Origin: Gemmatimonas sp.
GTDB taxonomy: Bacteria; Gemmatimonadota; Gemmatimonadetes; Gemmatimonadales; Gemmatimonadaceae
DNA length: 64,000 nucleotides
Assembly: GCF_031426495.1 (NCBI RefSeq)
Contig: NZ_JANPLK010000001.1
Location: 62,001-126,000 of the forward strand
Direction: 5' to 3'
Shown here: positions 33,337 through 42,325 of the stretch, in pieces
Layout of the letters: each line of letters opens with the position of its first letter
How positions within the stretch are numbered: position 1 is the first letter of the stretch
Notes under the pieces: model-generated
What the model saw: only the letters and a program-made list of their open reading frames with translations
What the model was told of the DNA's origin: nothing
Database searches by the model: none
Made by a program: the position numbers and the translations under genes

Positions 33337-34572
33337 TCAGACTTCGGCCACGATCAGTCCCGTCTGGATCGGAAAGCGGGTGGAGACCTCGCGGCTGCGC
33401 CGGAAACCCGCCGCCTGCAGCATCTGATGCAGCTCGGACGCCCGTCGCGCGCGGCCTTTCCCCATCGCCATCAGATAGAAGGAGAAGTAGGCGTCGCCCA
33501 CCGTCTCCGCGCCGCGGACACCGGCCATCGCTTCGGCGATCAGCAGCACGCCGCCACTGGGCAGCGCGGCCCGCACCCGCTTGAGCAGGCGCAGTACCGA
33601 CTCGTCGTCGTGGTCGAGCAACACGCGCACGAGCGAAATCACGTCGGCGCCGGTGGGCAGGGCATCGGCGTGAAAGTTGCCGCCATGACAGTCCACTCGA
33701 CCGGCGAAGCCGGCCTGACCGAGTCGCGTTTTCGCCCGTGCCGCGACCGCGGGGAGATCGAACAGCCGCAGCTGCAGGGTGGGGTGCTTCTGGCCCACCA
33801 GCGACAGGAACACGCCTTCGCCTCCGCCTACGTCGAGCAGGCACTGATGCTTCGAGAGGTCGTAGGCGTCGAGCACGTCGTGGGCAACGGGCGGGAGCGT
33901 ATCGGCCATGATCTCCGAGTACGCCGCTACGCGGGCGTCGTCGATCTGCTGCGGTCGCGGGGCATCGGCATATGACCAGTAGCGCGAGAGCTCCGTGCGG
34001 AAATCGGCGCCCTGCCGCAGCAGCGCCACCGGGTCGCTGAGATCCTGATACGCCATCCGGTGGTGCCGAATGAGCGCCAACACGCCCGTGTTTCCGACGA
34101 GCGGGGCGCCGAGCGCACCGAGCGCGTAACGTCCGTGTCGCCGCTTCATGAGCAGGCGGAGGGACACCGCCGCATTCAAGAGCCGCTCCGTACTGGCCCG
34201 CGCCAGGTTCGTGTGCTCGGCAATCTCGTCCACCGTGCGCGCGCCTCCCGCCAGATAGGCAAACAGGTCGAGCTCCACGCAGGCCAGCAGGGTCTGGGTG
34301 TAGACGAAGCCGGACACAATGTCGAACAGCGCTCGGGACCGGCGCATAGTGACCGCTCGGGTGAGCGGGAATCGCGCGCTCCAGCGCTGGAACTTGTCGG
34401 TCGCGACGAGGGCGTTCCATCGATCGCGCACACGCTCATGCCACGCGATCGGCGGCGCGACCGCCGCGGGGCTCAGTCCGCTCGTGGACTGGGCGGTGCT
34501 TGGCGTTTTGGCGCGCTCGGTCGCCATGGCCGGTGCCTGCGGGGCCGTCAGGGCCTGTTCGGGAGGGTTCAC
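33337..34572 (-). CDS. crtF: Hydroxyneurosporene/spheroidene-type carotenoid O-methyltransferase CrtF
   Basis: 411 aa from a GTG; ATG at residue 16 is an alternative. It methylates the 1-hydroxyl of acyclic carotenoids with SAM. N-terminal dimerisation and winged-helix region (RSRALFDIVSGFVYTQTL, CVELDLFAYLAGGARTVDEIA) leads to the methyltransferase domain: motif I LLDVGGGEGVFLS, then RLFDLPAVA and SLVRVLLDHDDE, typical of the O-methyltransferase 2 family. It heads the crtF-bchCXYZ unit, divergent from bchI. Other carotenoid genes (crtB, I, C, D) are not in this window. Confidence 0.92.
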   Translation of the reverse strand: MNPPEQALTAPQAPAMATERAKTPSTAQSTSGLSPAAVAPPIAWHERVRDRWNALVATDKFQRWSARFPLTRAVTMRRSRALFDIVSGFVYTQTLLACVELDLFAYLAGGARTVDEIAEHTNLARASTERLLNAAVSLRLLMKRRHGRYALGALGAPLVGNTGVLALIRHHRMAYQDLSDPVALLRQGADFRTELSRYWSYADAPRPQQIDDARVAAYSEIMADTLPPVAHDVLDAYDLSKHQCLLDVGGGEGVFLSLVGQKHPTLQLRLFDLPAVAARAKTRLGQAGFAGRVDCHGGNFHADALPTGADVISLVRVLLDHDDESVLRLLKRVRAALPSGGVLLIAEAMAGVRGAETVGDAYFSFYLMAMGKGRARRASELHQMLQAAGFRRSREVSTRFPIQTGLIVAEV

Positions 34573-34578
34573 GGGCCG

Positions 34579-34619
34579 ACGTTAAGCAGCGGAAACGAGA
34601 GTGTCAAGAAAAGTGTACA
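34579..34619. promoter_or_regulatory. PpsR site and crtF promoter in the crtF-bchI interval
   Basis: An exact TGT-N12-ACA lies at 34602-34619. Its left half is the crtF -35: leftward TTGACA (34607-34602), 17 nt, TAACGT (34584-34579), predicting +1 at 34572, the G of the crtF GTG. The bchI promoter is less clear; TTGCGA-N17-TATCGT (34637-34665) is one possibility. PpsR at this site could repress both directions. Confidence 0.72.
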
Positions 34620-34648
34620 CATAGGGTGTAAAGCTCTTGCGACGCCGA

Positions 34649-34672
34649 GTCCCCGATCCTATCGTCGGGGAC
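34649..34672 (+). promoter_or_regulatory. Hairpin in the bchI leader
   Basis: GTCCCCGA (34649-34656) and TCGGGGAC (34665-34672) form a perfect 8-bp stem with an 8-nt loop, about 50 nt before the bchI ATG. A role as leader structure or as a stop for transcripts crossing the divergent region is possible; it overlaps the weak promoter candidate. Confidence 0.5.
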
Positions 34673-34720
34673 GGTGGATTGGCCCGGACGTGGCCGCACC
34701 ACGAACCTTTTTGAGTCCGC

Positions 34721-35764
34721 ATGCGACCGGTATTTCCGTTCAGCGCGATCGTTGGCCAGGACGAGATGAAGCTGGCGTTGTTGCTGGTGGCCGTCGACCC
34801 GACCATCGGTGGCGTCATGGTCTTTGGCGATCGCGGCACCGGCAAGTCGACGGCGGTCCGCGCCCTCGCCGGGCTGTTGCCCCCCATGAAGGTGGTGGCC
34901 GGCTGCCGCTACGGCTGTGACCCCCAGTCCAATGGGGCCCGATGCGACGAGTGTCAGGCCCGGGCGGTCGCTGGGGGCCACGTGAAGTCGGTGTTGGCAC
35001 CGGTGCCGGTGGTGGATCTTCCGCTCGGGGCGACCGAGGATCGGGTCGTCGGTGCCCTCGACCTCGAGAAGGCCCTGACCACGGGTGAGAAGGCATTCGA
35101 GCCCGGCCTGTTGGCCCGCGCCCATCGCGGCTTTTTGTATGTCGACGAAGTGAACCTGCTGGAAGATCACTTGGTCGACCTCTTGCTCGACGCCGCCGCG
35201 ACCGGCGAGAACGTCGTGGAGCGCGAGGGCGTGAGCATACGCCATCCGTCGCGCTTTGTGCTGGTGGGCAGCGGCAATCCAGAGGAGGGGGAGCTGCGAC
35301 CGCAGCTGCTCGACCGTTTCGGACTCGCGGTCGATGTACGCACGCCGACGGTGATTGCCACGCGCATTGAGGTGATCAAGCGCCGCGATGCGTTCGATCG
35401 CGATCCCGTGGCGTTCATGACGCACTGGCACAAGGCCGACGCGAAAGTGCGTCGTCATCTCGAAAAGGCGCGCACGCGACTCGACGCGCTGGTCGTCTCC
35501 GACGCCGTGCTCGAGCGGGCGGCGACGCTCTGTTCGCAGCTGGGCACCGACGGTCTGCGCGGCGAGCTGACGCTGCTGCGCACGTCGCGCGCGATGGCAG
35601 CGTACGAGGGTGACGACGAAGTGACGCTCGCCCACCTGCGTCGGATCGCACCGATGGCGCTCCGTCATCGCCTGCGCCGGAACGTGCTCGACGACGCCGG
35701 GTCGACCACCCGTGTGGAGCGTGCCATCGCGGAACTGTGGGGCGATGTCGTCGCCAACCGTTGA
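34721..35764 (+). CDS. bchI: Magnesium chelatase ATPase subunit BchI
   Basis: 347 aa. AAA+ ATPase that forms the hexameric motor with BchD and drives Mg2+ insertion by BchH. Starts RPVFPFSAIVGQDEMKLALLL; Walker A is FGDRGTGKST at 35-44, Walker B is GFLYVDEVNLL near 143-153, and the sensor region GSGNPEEGELRPQLLDRFG near 183-201 contains the arginine finger. A CRYGCDP...CDEC insertion with three cysteines follows the P-loop, as in BchI generally. bchD starts 20 nt before its end. Confidence 0.97.
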   Translation: MRPVFPFSAIVGQDEMKLALLLVAVDPTIGGVMVFGDRGTGKSTAVRALAGLLPPMKVVAGCRYGCDPQSNGARCDECQARAVAGGHVKSVLAPVPVVDLPLGATEDRVVGALDLEKALTTGEKAFEPGLLARAHRGFLYVDEVNLLEDHLVDLLLDAAATGENVVEREGVSIRHPSRFVLVGSGNPEEGELRPQLLDRFGLAVDVRTPTVIATRIEVIKRRDAFDRDPVAFMTHWHKADAKVRRHLEKARTRLDALVVSDAVLERAATLCSQLGTDGLRGELTLLRTSRAMAAYEGDDEVTLAHLRRIAPMALRHRLRRNVLDDAGSTTRVERAIAELWGDVVANR

Positions 35765-37685
35765 CCTGCCGCGCGGTGGTCCCGCGCTGACGGCGTTGTT
35801 GCTGGCGGTTGATGCGCGCGGACTCGGTGGCGCGATGCTCGATCATCCGCTGCACGAGCAGGCGCGCGCGTTTTCGTTGCTCGTGCAGCGCGCGCTCCCC
35901 GATGGCGCGCCGCTGCGTCGCGTGCCGTCGAGTGTGACGCCCGATCGCTTGTATGGGGGCGTGGATCTCGCCGCCACGCTCTCAACCGGCCGGCTCGTGT
36001 CGGAACGCGGCGTGCTGGCGGCGGCCGACGGCGGGGTGGTCGTGGTCCCGATGGCCGAACGCCTGTCGATCGCGGCGCGCACGGCGTTGTGCGAAGTGCT
36101 CGATCACGCCGAGGTGCAGGTCGCGCGCGACGGCATCGGTGAACAGCACGCGGCACGCGTCTGCGCCATCATCATGGACGAGTCGATCGACGACGAGTCG
36201 GTACACGACGCACTGCGTGAACGACTGGCCTTCATGGTGCGCATGAGCGGCTCGGCCGCCGAAGCGCTGCTTGATGACACCGACGAGCGCGCGGTGGCGT
36301 CGTGGGAACGTCAGGCGCGTGACGCGCGCCATCGGCTCATGTCGGTGAGTGTGGACGAATCGTGGATCGTGGCGATCTGTGAAACCGCCGACGCGTTCGG
36401 GATCGACTCGGTGCGGGCGCCACTCCTGGCACTGCGCTGTGCCCGCGCGCATGCGGCGTTGCACGGACGGCTCATGATTACCGAGGCCGATGCGGAAGTC
36501 GCGGCGGCGCTCGTGCTGGCGCCGCGCGCGACGCGACTGCCGCCGCCGCCCGAGGAGCCGGCCAACGACAACGCGCAGCCGGGTGAGCCGCCACCGTCGC
36601 CGCCGGCTTCGCCACCGGAGCCGCCTTCGGCGACCGATGGCGACGCGGCCGACGCGCCCGAGCCTCCGACGCCGCCCGACACGGAGTCGCCCGACACCGA
36701 CGCCGACGAGTCGGAGCAGAACGACGATGCGCCGTCGCCGCCGTCAAGCAGCACCGACGTACTGCGGGAAGCGGTGACGTCAGCGCTCCCGCCGGGCATG
36801 CTCGCGCAACTCCTGGAGAAGGTGAACGGTGGCTCGATGCAAGGGCGCGTTGGCGCGGAGAAGCAGAACATGCTACGCGGCCGTCCACGCGGGTCGCGCA
36901 GTGGACTGCCCCGCGGTGGATCGCGCTTGCATTTGCTGGAGACGCTGCGCGCGGCCGCACCGTGGCAGCGCGCACGACTCCAGCAGACCGCATCGGATGC
37001 GCTCGTGTCGATGGCGCCGGCGACGAAGGCGCGACCGACAACGGTGCGACCGCGCGTGAACATCCGTCGCGAAGACTTCCGCATTCGTCGCTTTATCGAA
37101 AAGACCGGTACGACCGTGCTGTTCGTCGTCGACGCCTCGGGTTCGTCGGCAGTGAATCGGCTTGCCGAGGCAAAAGGTGCTGTCGAGATGCTGCTGGCCG
37201 AGAGCTACGCGCGTCGTGATCGGGTGAGCTTGATCGCCTTCAGAGGGCAGGGCACCGAGTTGCTGCTGCCCCCCACACGTGCCCTTGCTCGCGCCAAGAA
37301 AGTGTTAGCGGCGTTGCCCGGCGGTGGCGGCACGCCGCTGGCGCACGCCATCGAAGCCGCGCTCGAGCAAGCTCTGGCCGCCAAGCGCGGCGGAAGCGCG
37401 CCGCTGGTGGTGATGCTGACCGATGGTCGCGCGAACATTGCGCGAGATGGCACGCCGGGGCGTCCCGGTGCCGAACGTGATGCGTTGGCGGCCAGCGCGC
37501 GCTTCGCCCAACAGAACATTCCCGCGCTGTTCGTGGATACTTCATCGCGCGGTGAGCCGGTCGCGCGTCGCGTCGCCGACGCGATGCGGGCGCGGTATGT
37601 GCTGCTCCCAGCGGCGAATGCGAAGGCGCTCGGAGGCCTCGTGCGTACCGCGATGCAAATGGCCGAGGGATCCGACCGTGCATGA
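35745..37685 (+). CDS. bchD: Magnesium chelatase subunit BchD
   Basis: 646 aa from the ATG at 35745, inside bchI; earlier in-frame codons give no family match. An N-terminal degenerate AAA+ domain (to about 255) lacks a proper Walker A. A long acidic, proline-rich linker (about 265-340) is followed by the C-terminal vWA integrin-I domain with the MIDAS motif DASGSSA and TDGRAN. BchD is the platform that couples BchI to BchH. puhE starts within its last codons. Confidence 0.95.
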   Translation: MSSPTVDLPRGGPALTALLLAVDARGLGGAMLDHPLHEQARAFSLLVQRALPDGAPLRRVPSSVTPDRLYGGVDLAATLSTGRLVSERGVLAAADGGVVVVPMAERLSIAARTALCEVLDHAEVQVARDGIGEQHAARVCAIIMDESIDDESVHDALRERLAFMVRMSGSAAEALLDDTDERAVASWERQARDARHRLMSVSVDESWIVAICETADAFGIDSVRAPLLALRCARAHAALHGRLMITEADAEVAAALVLAPRATRLPPPPEEPANDNAQPGEPPPSPPASPPEPPSATDGDAADAPEPPTPPDTESPDTDADESEQNDDAPSPPSSSTDVLREAVTSALPPGMLAQLLEKVNGGSMQGRVGAEKQNMLRGRPRGSRSGLPRGGSRLHLLETLRAAAPWQRARLQQTASDALVSMAPATKARPTTVRPRVNIRREDFRIRRFIEKTGTTVLFVVDASGSSAVNRLAEAKGAVEMLLAESYARRDRVSLIAFRGQGTELLLPPTRALARAKKVLAALPGGGGTPLAHAIEAALEQALAAKRGGSAPLVVMLTDGRANIARDGTPGRPGAERDALAASARFAQQNIPALFVDTSSRGEPVARRVADAMRARYVLLPAANAKALGGLVRTAMQMAEGSDRA

Positions 37686-38550
37686 AACGCCGGTGGCACC
37701 GCGAACCCTGTGGCCTTGGCAGTCGCTGGTCCGCGTGCGACATCCGTCGATGTTGTACGACACCGACATCGCGACCCGTGAAACGTCGGTCCGCGTGGCG
37801 CTGCGCTCGCTTGTGGTCGTCGTGTTCTTTTGGTGGGCCGCGACCGGGCTGATTTTCGCGCTCGAACGGTCGACGGGCACGCGAGTGCTCGGTCTGGTGC
37901 TGGCGAGTGCGATGGCGGTGTGGGGGGCGTGGCTGCTGTATCTCGAACGTGATCGTGGAACGCCCTCGGGCGCACGGCGCAGCTTCCTTGGCGCGGCATT
38001 CCTGTGGACGTGGGTCCAGGTGGCTTTCTACGGGGGATGGTTGGTGGGACCGTCGTCATTGATGGTACCGATTCCCGCAGAGTCGCCGAGTTGGTCGTTG
38101 GCGGTGCGTTCCGTGCTGTCCATGTTTTGGTATCAGCTTGCCATGCTGGCCGTGCTCGCCATTACGGGATATCTCACGGCGCGCCGTGCGAATCGCGCGG
38201 GCTGGTGGGCGCTCGTGCTCTTCTGGGCAACGCACCAAGCAGCCAGTATCAATATTTTCTTCGGTGTCGAGAATCCCGGCCGCGGATTTTTCCCGGAGCC
38301 GCTCACCTATCTCGAGTCATACTTCGGCCCGCAGCGCAACAGTTGGCTGCTCCCGATCACGGTGGCGGTGCTGCTCGCCTTTACTCTGCGTACGATCATC
38401 CATGCGCTGCGCGACCCCTCGCCGCTGCGACGTCAGGGCATGATGCTACTGTCGGTCCTGGGCGTGCTTGGCGTGCTCGAACTCGCGGTGCTCGGCACAC
38501 CGGTGTCGTTGCCGCTCTGGGAAGCGTTCCTCGCCGTGCGCGGGTACTGA
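37678..38550 (+). CDS. puhE: Photosynthetic complex assembly protein PuhE
   Basis: 290 aa from a GTG at 37678 that overlaps the bchD stop by 8 nt. About seven hydrophobic helices. Family marks (PuhE, DUF3623) are the central WWALVLFWATHQAASINIFFGVENPG and PEPLTYLESYFG. In Rhodobacter puhE lies with puhABC and its loss affects RC-LH1 levels; here it has moved to the end of bchID. It is the last photosynthesis gene of the window; nothing but 9 nt separates it from the convergent permease gene. Confidence 0.88.
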   Translation: MHETPVAPRTLWPWQSLVRVRHPSMLYDTDIATRETSVRVALRSLVVVVFFWWAATGLIFALERSTGTRVLGLVLASAMAVWGAWLLYLERDRGTPSGARRSFLGAAFLWTWVQVAFYGGWLVGPSSLMVPIPAESPSWSLAVRSVLSMFWYQLAMLAVLAITGYLTARRANRAGWWALVLFWATHQAASINIFFGVENPGRGFFPEPLTYLESYFGPQRNSWLLPITVAVLLAFTLRTIIHALRDPSPLRRQGMMLLSVLGVLGVLELAVLGTPVSLPLWEAFLAVRGY

Positions 38551-38559
38551 GCGCACGGG

Positions 38560-39807
38560 CTACTCGTGGCGCAATGATTCGATGGGGTCCAGCCTTGCCG
38601 CACGGCGGGCTGGCACCAGACCGAAGATGATGCCGATGCCGACCGACACCACGACGGCAATCACCGTGAGCGACACGGGCACGGGCGCCGAGATGTCGAG
38701 CGCAAACGAGGCCACGCGACCGAGCGCGAGACCCACGATGATGCCGATCAGCCCGCCGATGCCCGTGAGCGTGCAGGCCTCGATGAGAAACTGGAGCAGA
38801 ATGTCGTTGCGCGTGGCGCCCAGCGCTTTGCGCACGCCGATCTCCCGTGTGCGGCTGGTGACCGACACCGTCATGATCGCCATCACCCCGATGCCGCCCA
38901 CCAGCAAGGCGACGCCCGACAGCACGATCATCACCAGAAAGAAAACACTCGTAATACCATTGAACGTATCAAGGATCTGGTCCTGCGTGACGAGGTCGAA
39001 GCTGTTCGTGCTGCCCGGTCGAAGGCCGCGCATCTCGCGAATCGCCATCACCGCCGCGCCCTGCGCATCCGCCACGCTTACACCGGCCCGTGGCTTGACC
39101 GGGATCCAGAGCGCGTTCGTCTTGTCGATCGGGTAGCTGCGCTCCATGAACTTGTACGGCACGACCGCGCCAACGGCCTGCCCGGGAGGCGCGAAGATAT
39201 TGCCCGGCTCCTGCCAGAGACCGATCACCACGAGCGGACGTCCGCCCACTTGGACTTGCCGGCCCAGCATGCGCTCGCGGCCGAACAGACTTCGCGCCGT
39301 TTCGTCCTGCAGGACCACGACCGGCGCTCCCGAATTGAGCTCGTTGCGCGTGAACCATCGGCCTTCCACGAGTTCGCCGCCTTGAATGCGCGTAAACCCG
39401 TCATCGGCTCCGAAGATGGCCATCGACTGCGACCGCACGCCTTCCGATTCGATGCGCGCCAGCGTTTGTGCCCACAGTGATGCGTACGCGATCTCCGGCA
39501 GGCGGCGCAGCGCCTCTGCCTCGGTCTCCGAGAGATCAGGGCGAATGCGCACTTCCTTCGGCAGGTTATCCGGGTTGAGCGGCGTCTGCGAGAACTTCTT
39601 CATCACGTAGAACGTGGTGGGCCCCGCGACCTCGATCGTGGTGACGATCTGTGAGCGGATCCCTTCCACGATGGCGGCCATCGCCATGACGGTCGCCACG
39701 CCGATCACGACACCTAGAATGGTCAGCGACGAGCGCAGCTTGTTCACGCGGATCGCATCGAACGCCATGAGCACGTTCTCGCCGAACGCGCCGACTCTGA
39801 GGCCCAT
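38560..39807 (-). CDS. MacB-like ABC transporter permease 1 (type B, most distal)
   Basis: 415 aa. MacB/FtsX fold: one N-terminal helix (about 22-44, in VNKLRSSLTILGVVIGV), a large periplasmic MacB core domain (50-270) and three C-terminal helices (about 285-310, 335-360, 375-400) ending in the family tail RAARLDPIESLRHE. The cytoplasmic motif RTREIGVRKALGAT between the helices contacts the ATPase. It is the last of eight tandem permease genes and, with the next, forms the most divergent A/B pair. No ATPase domain is fused. Substrate unknown. Confidence 0.9.
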   Translation of the reverse strand: MGLRVGAFGENVLMAFDAIRVNKLRSSLTILGVVIGVATVMAMAAIVEGIRSQIVTTIEVAGPTTFYVMKKFSQTPLNPDNLPKEVRIRPDLSETEAEALRRLPEIAYASLWAQTLARIESEGVRSQSMAIFGADDGFTRIQGGELVEGRWFTRNELNSGAPVVVLQDETARSLFGRERMLGRQVQVGGRPLVVIGLWQEPGNIFAPPGQAVGAVVPYKFMERSYPIDKTNALWIPVKPRAGVSVADAQGAAVMAIREMRGLRPGSTNSFDLVTQDQILDTFNGITSVFFLVMIVLSGVALLVGGIGVMAIMTVSVTSRTREIGVRKALGATRNDILLQFLIEACTLTGIGGLIGIIVGLALGRVASFALDISAPVPVSLTVIAVVVSVGIGIIFGLVPARRAARLDPIESLRHE

Positions 39808-39810
39808 CGC

Positions 39811-41055
39811 TCAGGTCTCCGCGCGCATGGCGGTGATCGGATCGAGCTTGGCCGCGCGCGATGCGGGATACACGCCGAACAGCACCCCGACGCCCGCGCC
39901 CAGTGACAGCGCGAGTCCAACACTCCACAACGACACGCGGGCAGGCAGGGGAGAAAACGCCGCGATGGCGGCCGCCAGCCCCCATCCCGCGGCGACGCCC
40001 AGCAGGCCACCACAGATCGCCAGCGCGACCGCCTCGGCGAGGAACTGACGGCGCACGTCGGCGGCGGTCGCACCCACCGCTTTCCGCAGCCCGATCTCGT
40101 GCGTGCGTTCGGTGACGCCCATGAGCATGATGTTCATGATCACGATGCCGCCCACCAGAATCCCGATCGCGACCACGGCCGGGACGACGGCGAAGAGCAC
40201 TTTGGTGAGCTGCTTCCAGAAATCGACCAGCGCGTCGGCGGTACCGACATCGAAGTTGTCACGATCGGATGGCCGCAACCGGCGCGCGAGTCGCATCGCC
40301 TCCTGCGCCCGCGCCATCGCCGGGCCGACTTCGGAGGCCTCGTGCATCTTGATCGAGATCGTCGTGTTCTGACGACGGCCGTAGATCGCTTCGAACGCCG
40401 AGATCGGCATCAGGGCAAAGCCGTCGAACGATTGGCCCAACACGCGGCCTTTGCGGGCCACCACGCCGACGATCGTATAACGCTGCCCCATCACGCGCAC
40501 ATCTTTGTCGATGGCGGAAGCGCCCTGAAAGAGTTTCTGTGCGACATCGGCACCGACCACGATCACGTTGCGCCGCTCACGCACATCGATGTCGCTGAGT
40601 GGCTGTCCTTCGGTGAAGCGATAGTCCTGGACCACCTGATAGCCGGCGGTGACGCCGAAGATCTGCACACTGCCGAGCGTGCGGTCTCGCCAGACGACAT
40701 CGGCCTGCGGGGTGGGCCACCCGGACTGCAGCGAGATCGCGAGCGCGTCGGGGAGGGCGTCGCGAACGGCGTCCGCGTCGCGTTCGTCCACGCGCGGCCG
40801 TCGCTGCAACAGACGGAACTGGTCGTCGGTGAAGAGCCCCAGACTGATGGGCAGCCGACGGACTTGAAAGGTGTTCATGCCGATCATCGCATCGGCGATG
40901 TTCTCCTTCACATACGCGTTCATCCCCTGAATGATCGCCACCACCGCCACCAGAAAACCGACCGACACCACGATGCCCAACAGGGTGAACGCCGTTCTCA
41001 GGGGGTTCACGCGTAGCTGTAGGAGCGACAAGCGGATGACGTCGGAGAAGCGCAT
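39811..41055 (-). CDS. MacB-like ABC transporter permease 2 (type A)
   Basis: 414 aa. N-terminal helix preceded by LRVNPLRTAFTLLGIVVSVG, the MNTFQVRRL strand seen in all type-A copies, a MacB periplasmic domain and three C-terminal helices with RTHEIGLRKAVGAT (slightly altered coupling motif compared with RTREIGVRKALGA in the others) and tail RAAKLDPITAMRAE. Partner of permease 1, 3 nt upstream of it. The most diverged type-A copy of the array. Confidence 0.9.
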   Translation of the reverse strand: MRFSDVIRLSLLQLRVNPLRTAFTLLGIVVSVGFLVAVVAIIQGMNAYVKENIADAMIGMNTFQVRRLPISLGLFTDDQFRLLQRRPRVDERDADAVRDALPDALAISLQSGWPTPQADVVWRDRTLGSVQIFGVTAGYQVVQDYRFTEGQPLSDIDVRERRNVIVVGADVAQKLFQGASAIDKDVRVMGQRYTIVGVVARKGRVLGQSFDGFALMPISAFEAIYGRRQNTTISIKMHEASEVGPAMARAQEAMRLARRLRPSDRDNFDVGTADALVDFWKQLTKVLFAVVPAVVAIGILVGGIVIMNIMLMGVTERTHEIGLRKAVGATAADVRRQFLAEAVALAICGGLLGVAAGWGLAAAIAAFSPLPARVSLWSVGLALSLGAGVGVLFGVYPASRAAKLDPITAMRAET

Positions 41056-41064
41056 GGTGAGCGG

Positions 41065-42321
41065 CTACTCGTGCCGGAGCGCCTCCACGGGGTCCAGGCG
41101 CGACGCGCGCATGGCCGGGAGCATGCCGAAGGCGACACCGGTGACGGCGCTGGCGATCAATGCCGTGGCCACGATGCTGCCGGGAAGCGTGGCGGGAATC
41201 GACGTGTTCGAGCGAATGACCCACGCCAGCAGCGCGCCAAGCCCGAGGCCGACGAAGGCCCCGATGCTGGTCATGGTGGCGGCTTCGACGAGGAACTGCC
41301 AACGAATCGTGCCCGACGTAGCACCAAGCGCCTTGCGCACACCAATCTCACGGGTGCGCTCGGTGACCGAGATCATCATGATCGCGACGACGCCGACACC
41401 GCCGACCAACAACGCCACGGCCGACAGCGCCAACCCAACGGCGAAGATCGCGCCGAAGAGCTGATTGAACGTATCCATCAGGCGATCCTGCTCGACCAGG
41501 TAGAACGTCGCGCGATCGCCCGGTCGCAACCCGCGGCGCGCGCGCATGGATGCCAGTACCTCGTCCATCACTTCGCCCTGTGTCACGATCTTCGACGGAC
41601 GCACCAACAGGCTGAGATTGTTACGCCATACATCGAGACTGCGCACCGCCGCTTGAATGGGAATGATTGCCCGCGGGGTGTCAGGACCCTTTCCCTCGAG
41701 CGACTTCAGGAAGCCAGCCTTCGGCGCGTAGATGCCAATCACGGTGAACTGTCGACCGTTGATCATGATCTGCTTGCCGATCGCTTCCGACTCGCCGAAC
41801 AGCTGCGCCTTGAGGGTGTCGTTGACGAGCACCACCGGCTGACCGGCGTCGTACTCCATGCGCGTAAAGTTGCGTCCCGGAAAGATGTCGGAGGCATCCA
41901 CCGACGGCCATTCCACGCTGTACGCGTCATAGCCCACGTTGTCCACGCGGCTATTCCGGTAGGCGAAGTTGCCTTGGCCGCCGAGCACCCCGATGACATT
42001 CTCGACGCCCGGAATGCGCTTGATCATCTCCCATTCGGCAAACGAAATCGGCGGGTTGCTCCGGTCCGGGCACTTCTCGTCGGTACCGTCGCACCCGCTG
42101 ATGCCCGAACTCCGTCGTTGCACGATGAACGTGGTCGCGCCGATCTGTTCGAGGTCCTGCTGAAACGACGCACGAATGCCATTGACGACGGCGCCCATCG
42201 CAACCACCACGAAAACCCCGATGGCGACGCCGGCGATGGTCAGGGCAGCGCGCACCTTGTTCGAGCGGATGGACTCGAGCGCCATCCCGACGCCTTCGAA
42301 GACCAGTAAGAATCGATTCAT
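41065..42321 (-). CDS. MacB-like ABC transporter permease 3 (type B)
   Basis: 418 aa from the ATG at 42321 (MNRFLLVFEGVGMALESIRSNKVRAALTIAG). Type-B features: SNKV/ANKV before the first helix, an insert with two cysteines (GCDGTDEKCPDRSNPPIS, also in permeases 5 and 7), DTFNQLFGAIFAVGLALSAVALLVGGVGVVAIMMISVTERTREIGVRKALGA and tail RASRLDPVEALRHE. The cysteine pair probably forms a periplasmic disulfide. Starts 4 nt after permease 4. Confidence 0.9.
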   Translation of the reverse strand: MNRFLLVFEGVGMALESIRSNKVRAALTIAGVAIGVFVVVAMGAVVNGIRASFQQDLEQIGATTFIVQRRSSGISGCDGTDEKCPDRSNPPISFAEWEMIKRIPGVENVIGVLGGQGNFAYRNSRVDNVGYDAYSVEWPSVDASDIFPGRNFTRMEYDAGQPVVLVNDTLKAQLFGESEAIGKQIMINGRQFTVIGIYAPKAGFLKSLEGKGPDTPRAIIPIQAAVRSLDVWRNNLSLLVRPSKIVTQGEVMDEVLASMRARRGLRPGDRATFYLVEQDRLMDTFNQLFGAIFAVGLALSAVALLVGGVGVVAIMMISVTERTREIGVRKALGATSGTIRWQFLVEAATMTSIGAFVGLGLGALLAWVIRSNTSIPATLPGSIVATALIASAVTGVAFGMLPAMRASRLDPVEALRHE

Positions 42322-42325
42322 GCGA

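Noticed and set aside
34637..34665. TTGCGA-N17-TATCGT as the bchI promoter
   Set aside because: Spacing is right but both boxes are poor and the -10 falls in a perfect hairpin; mentioned as a possibility only.
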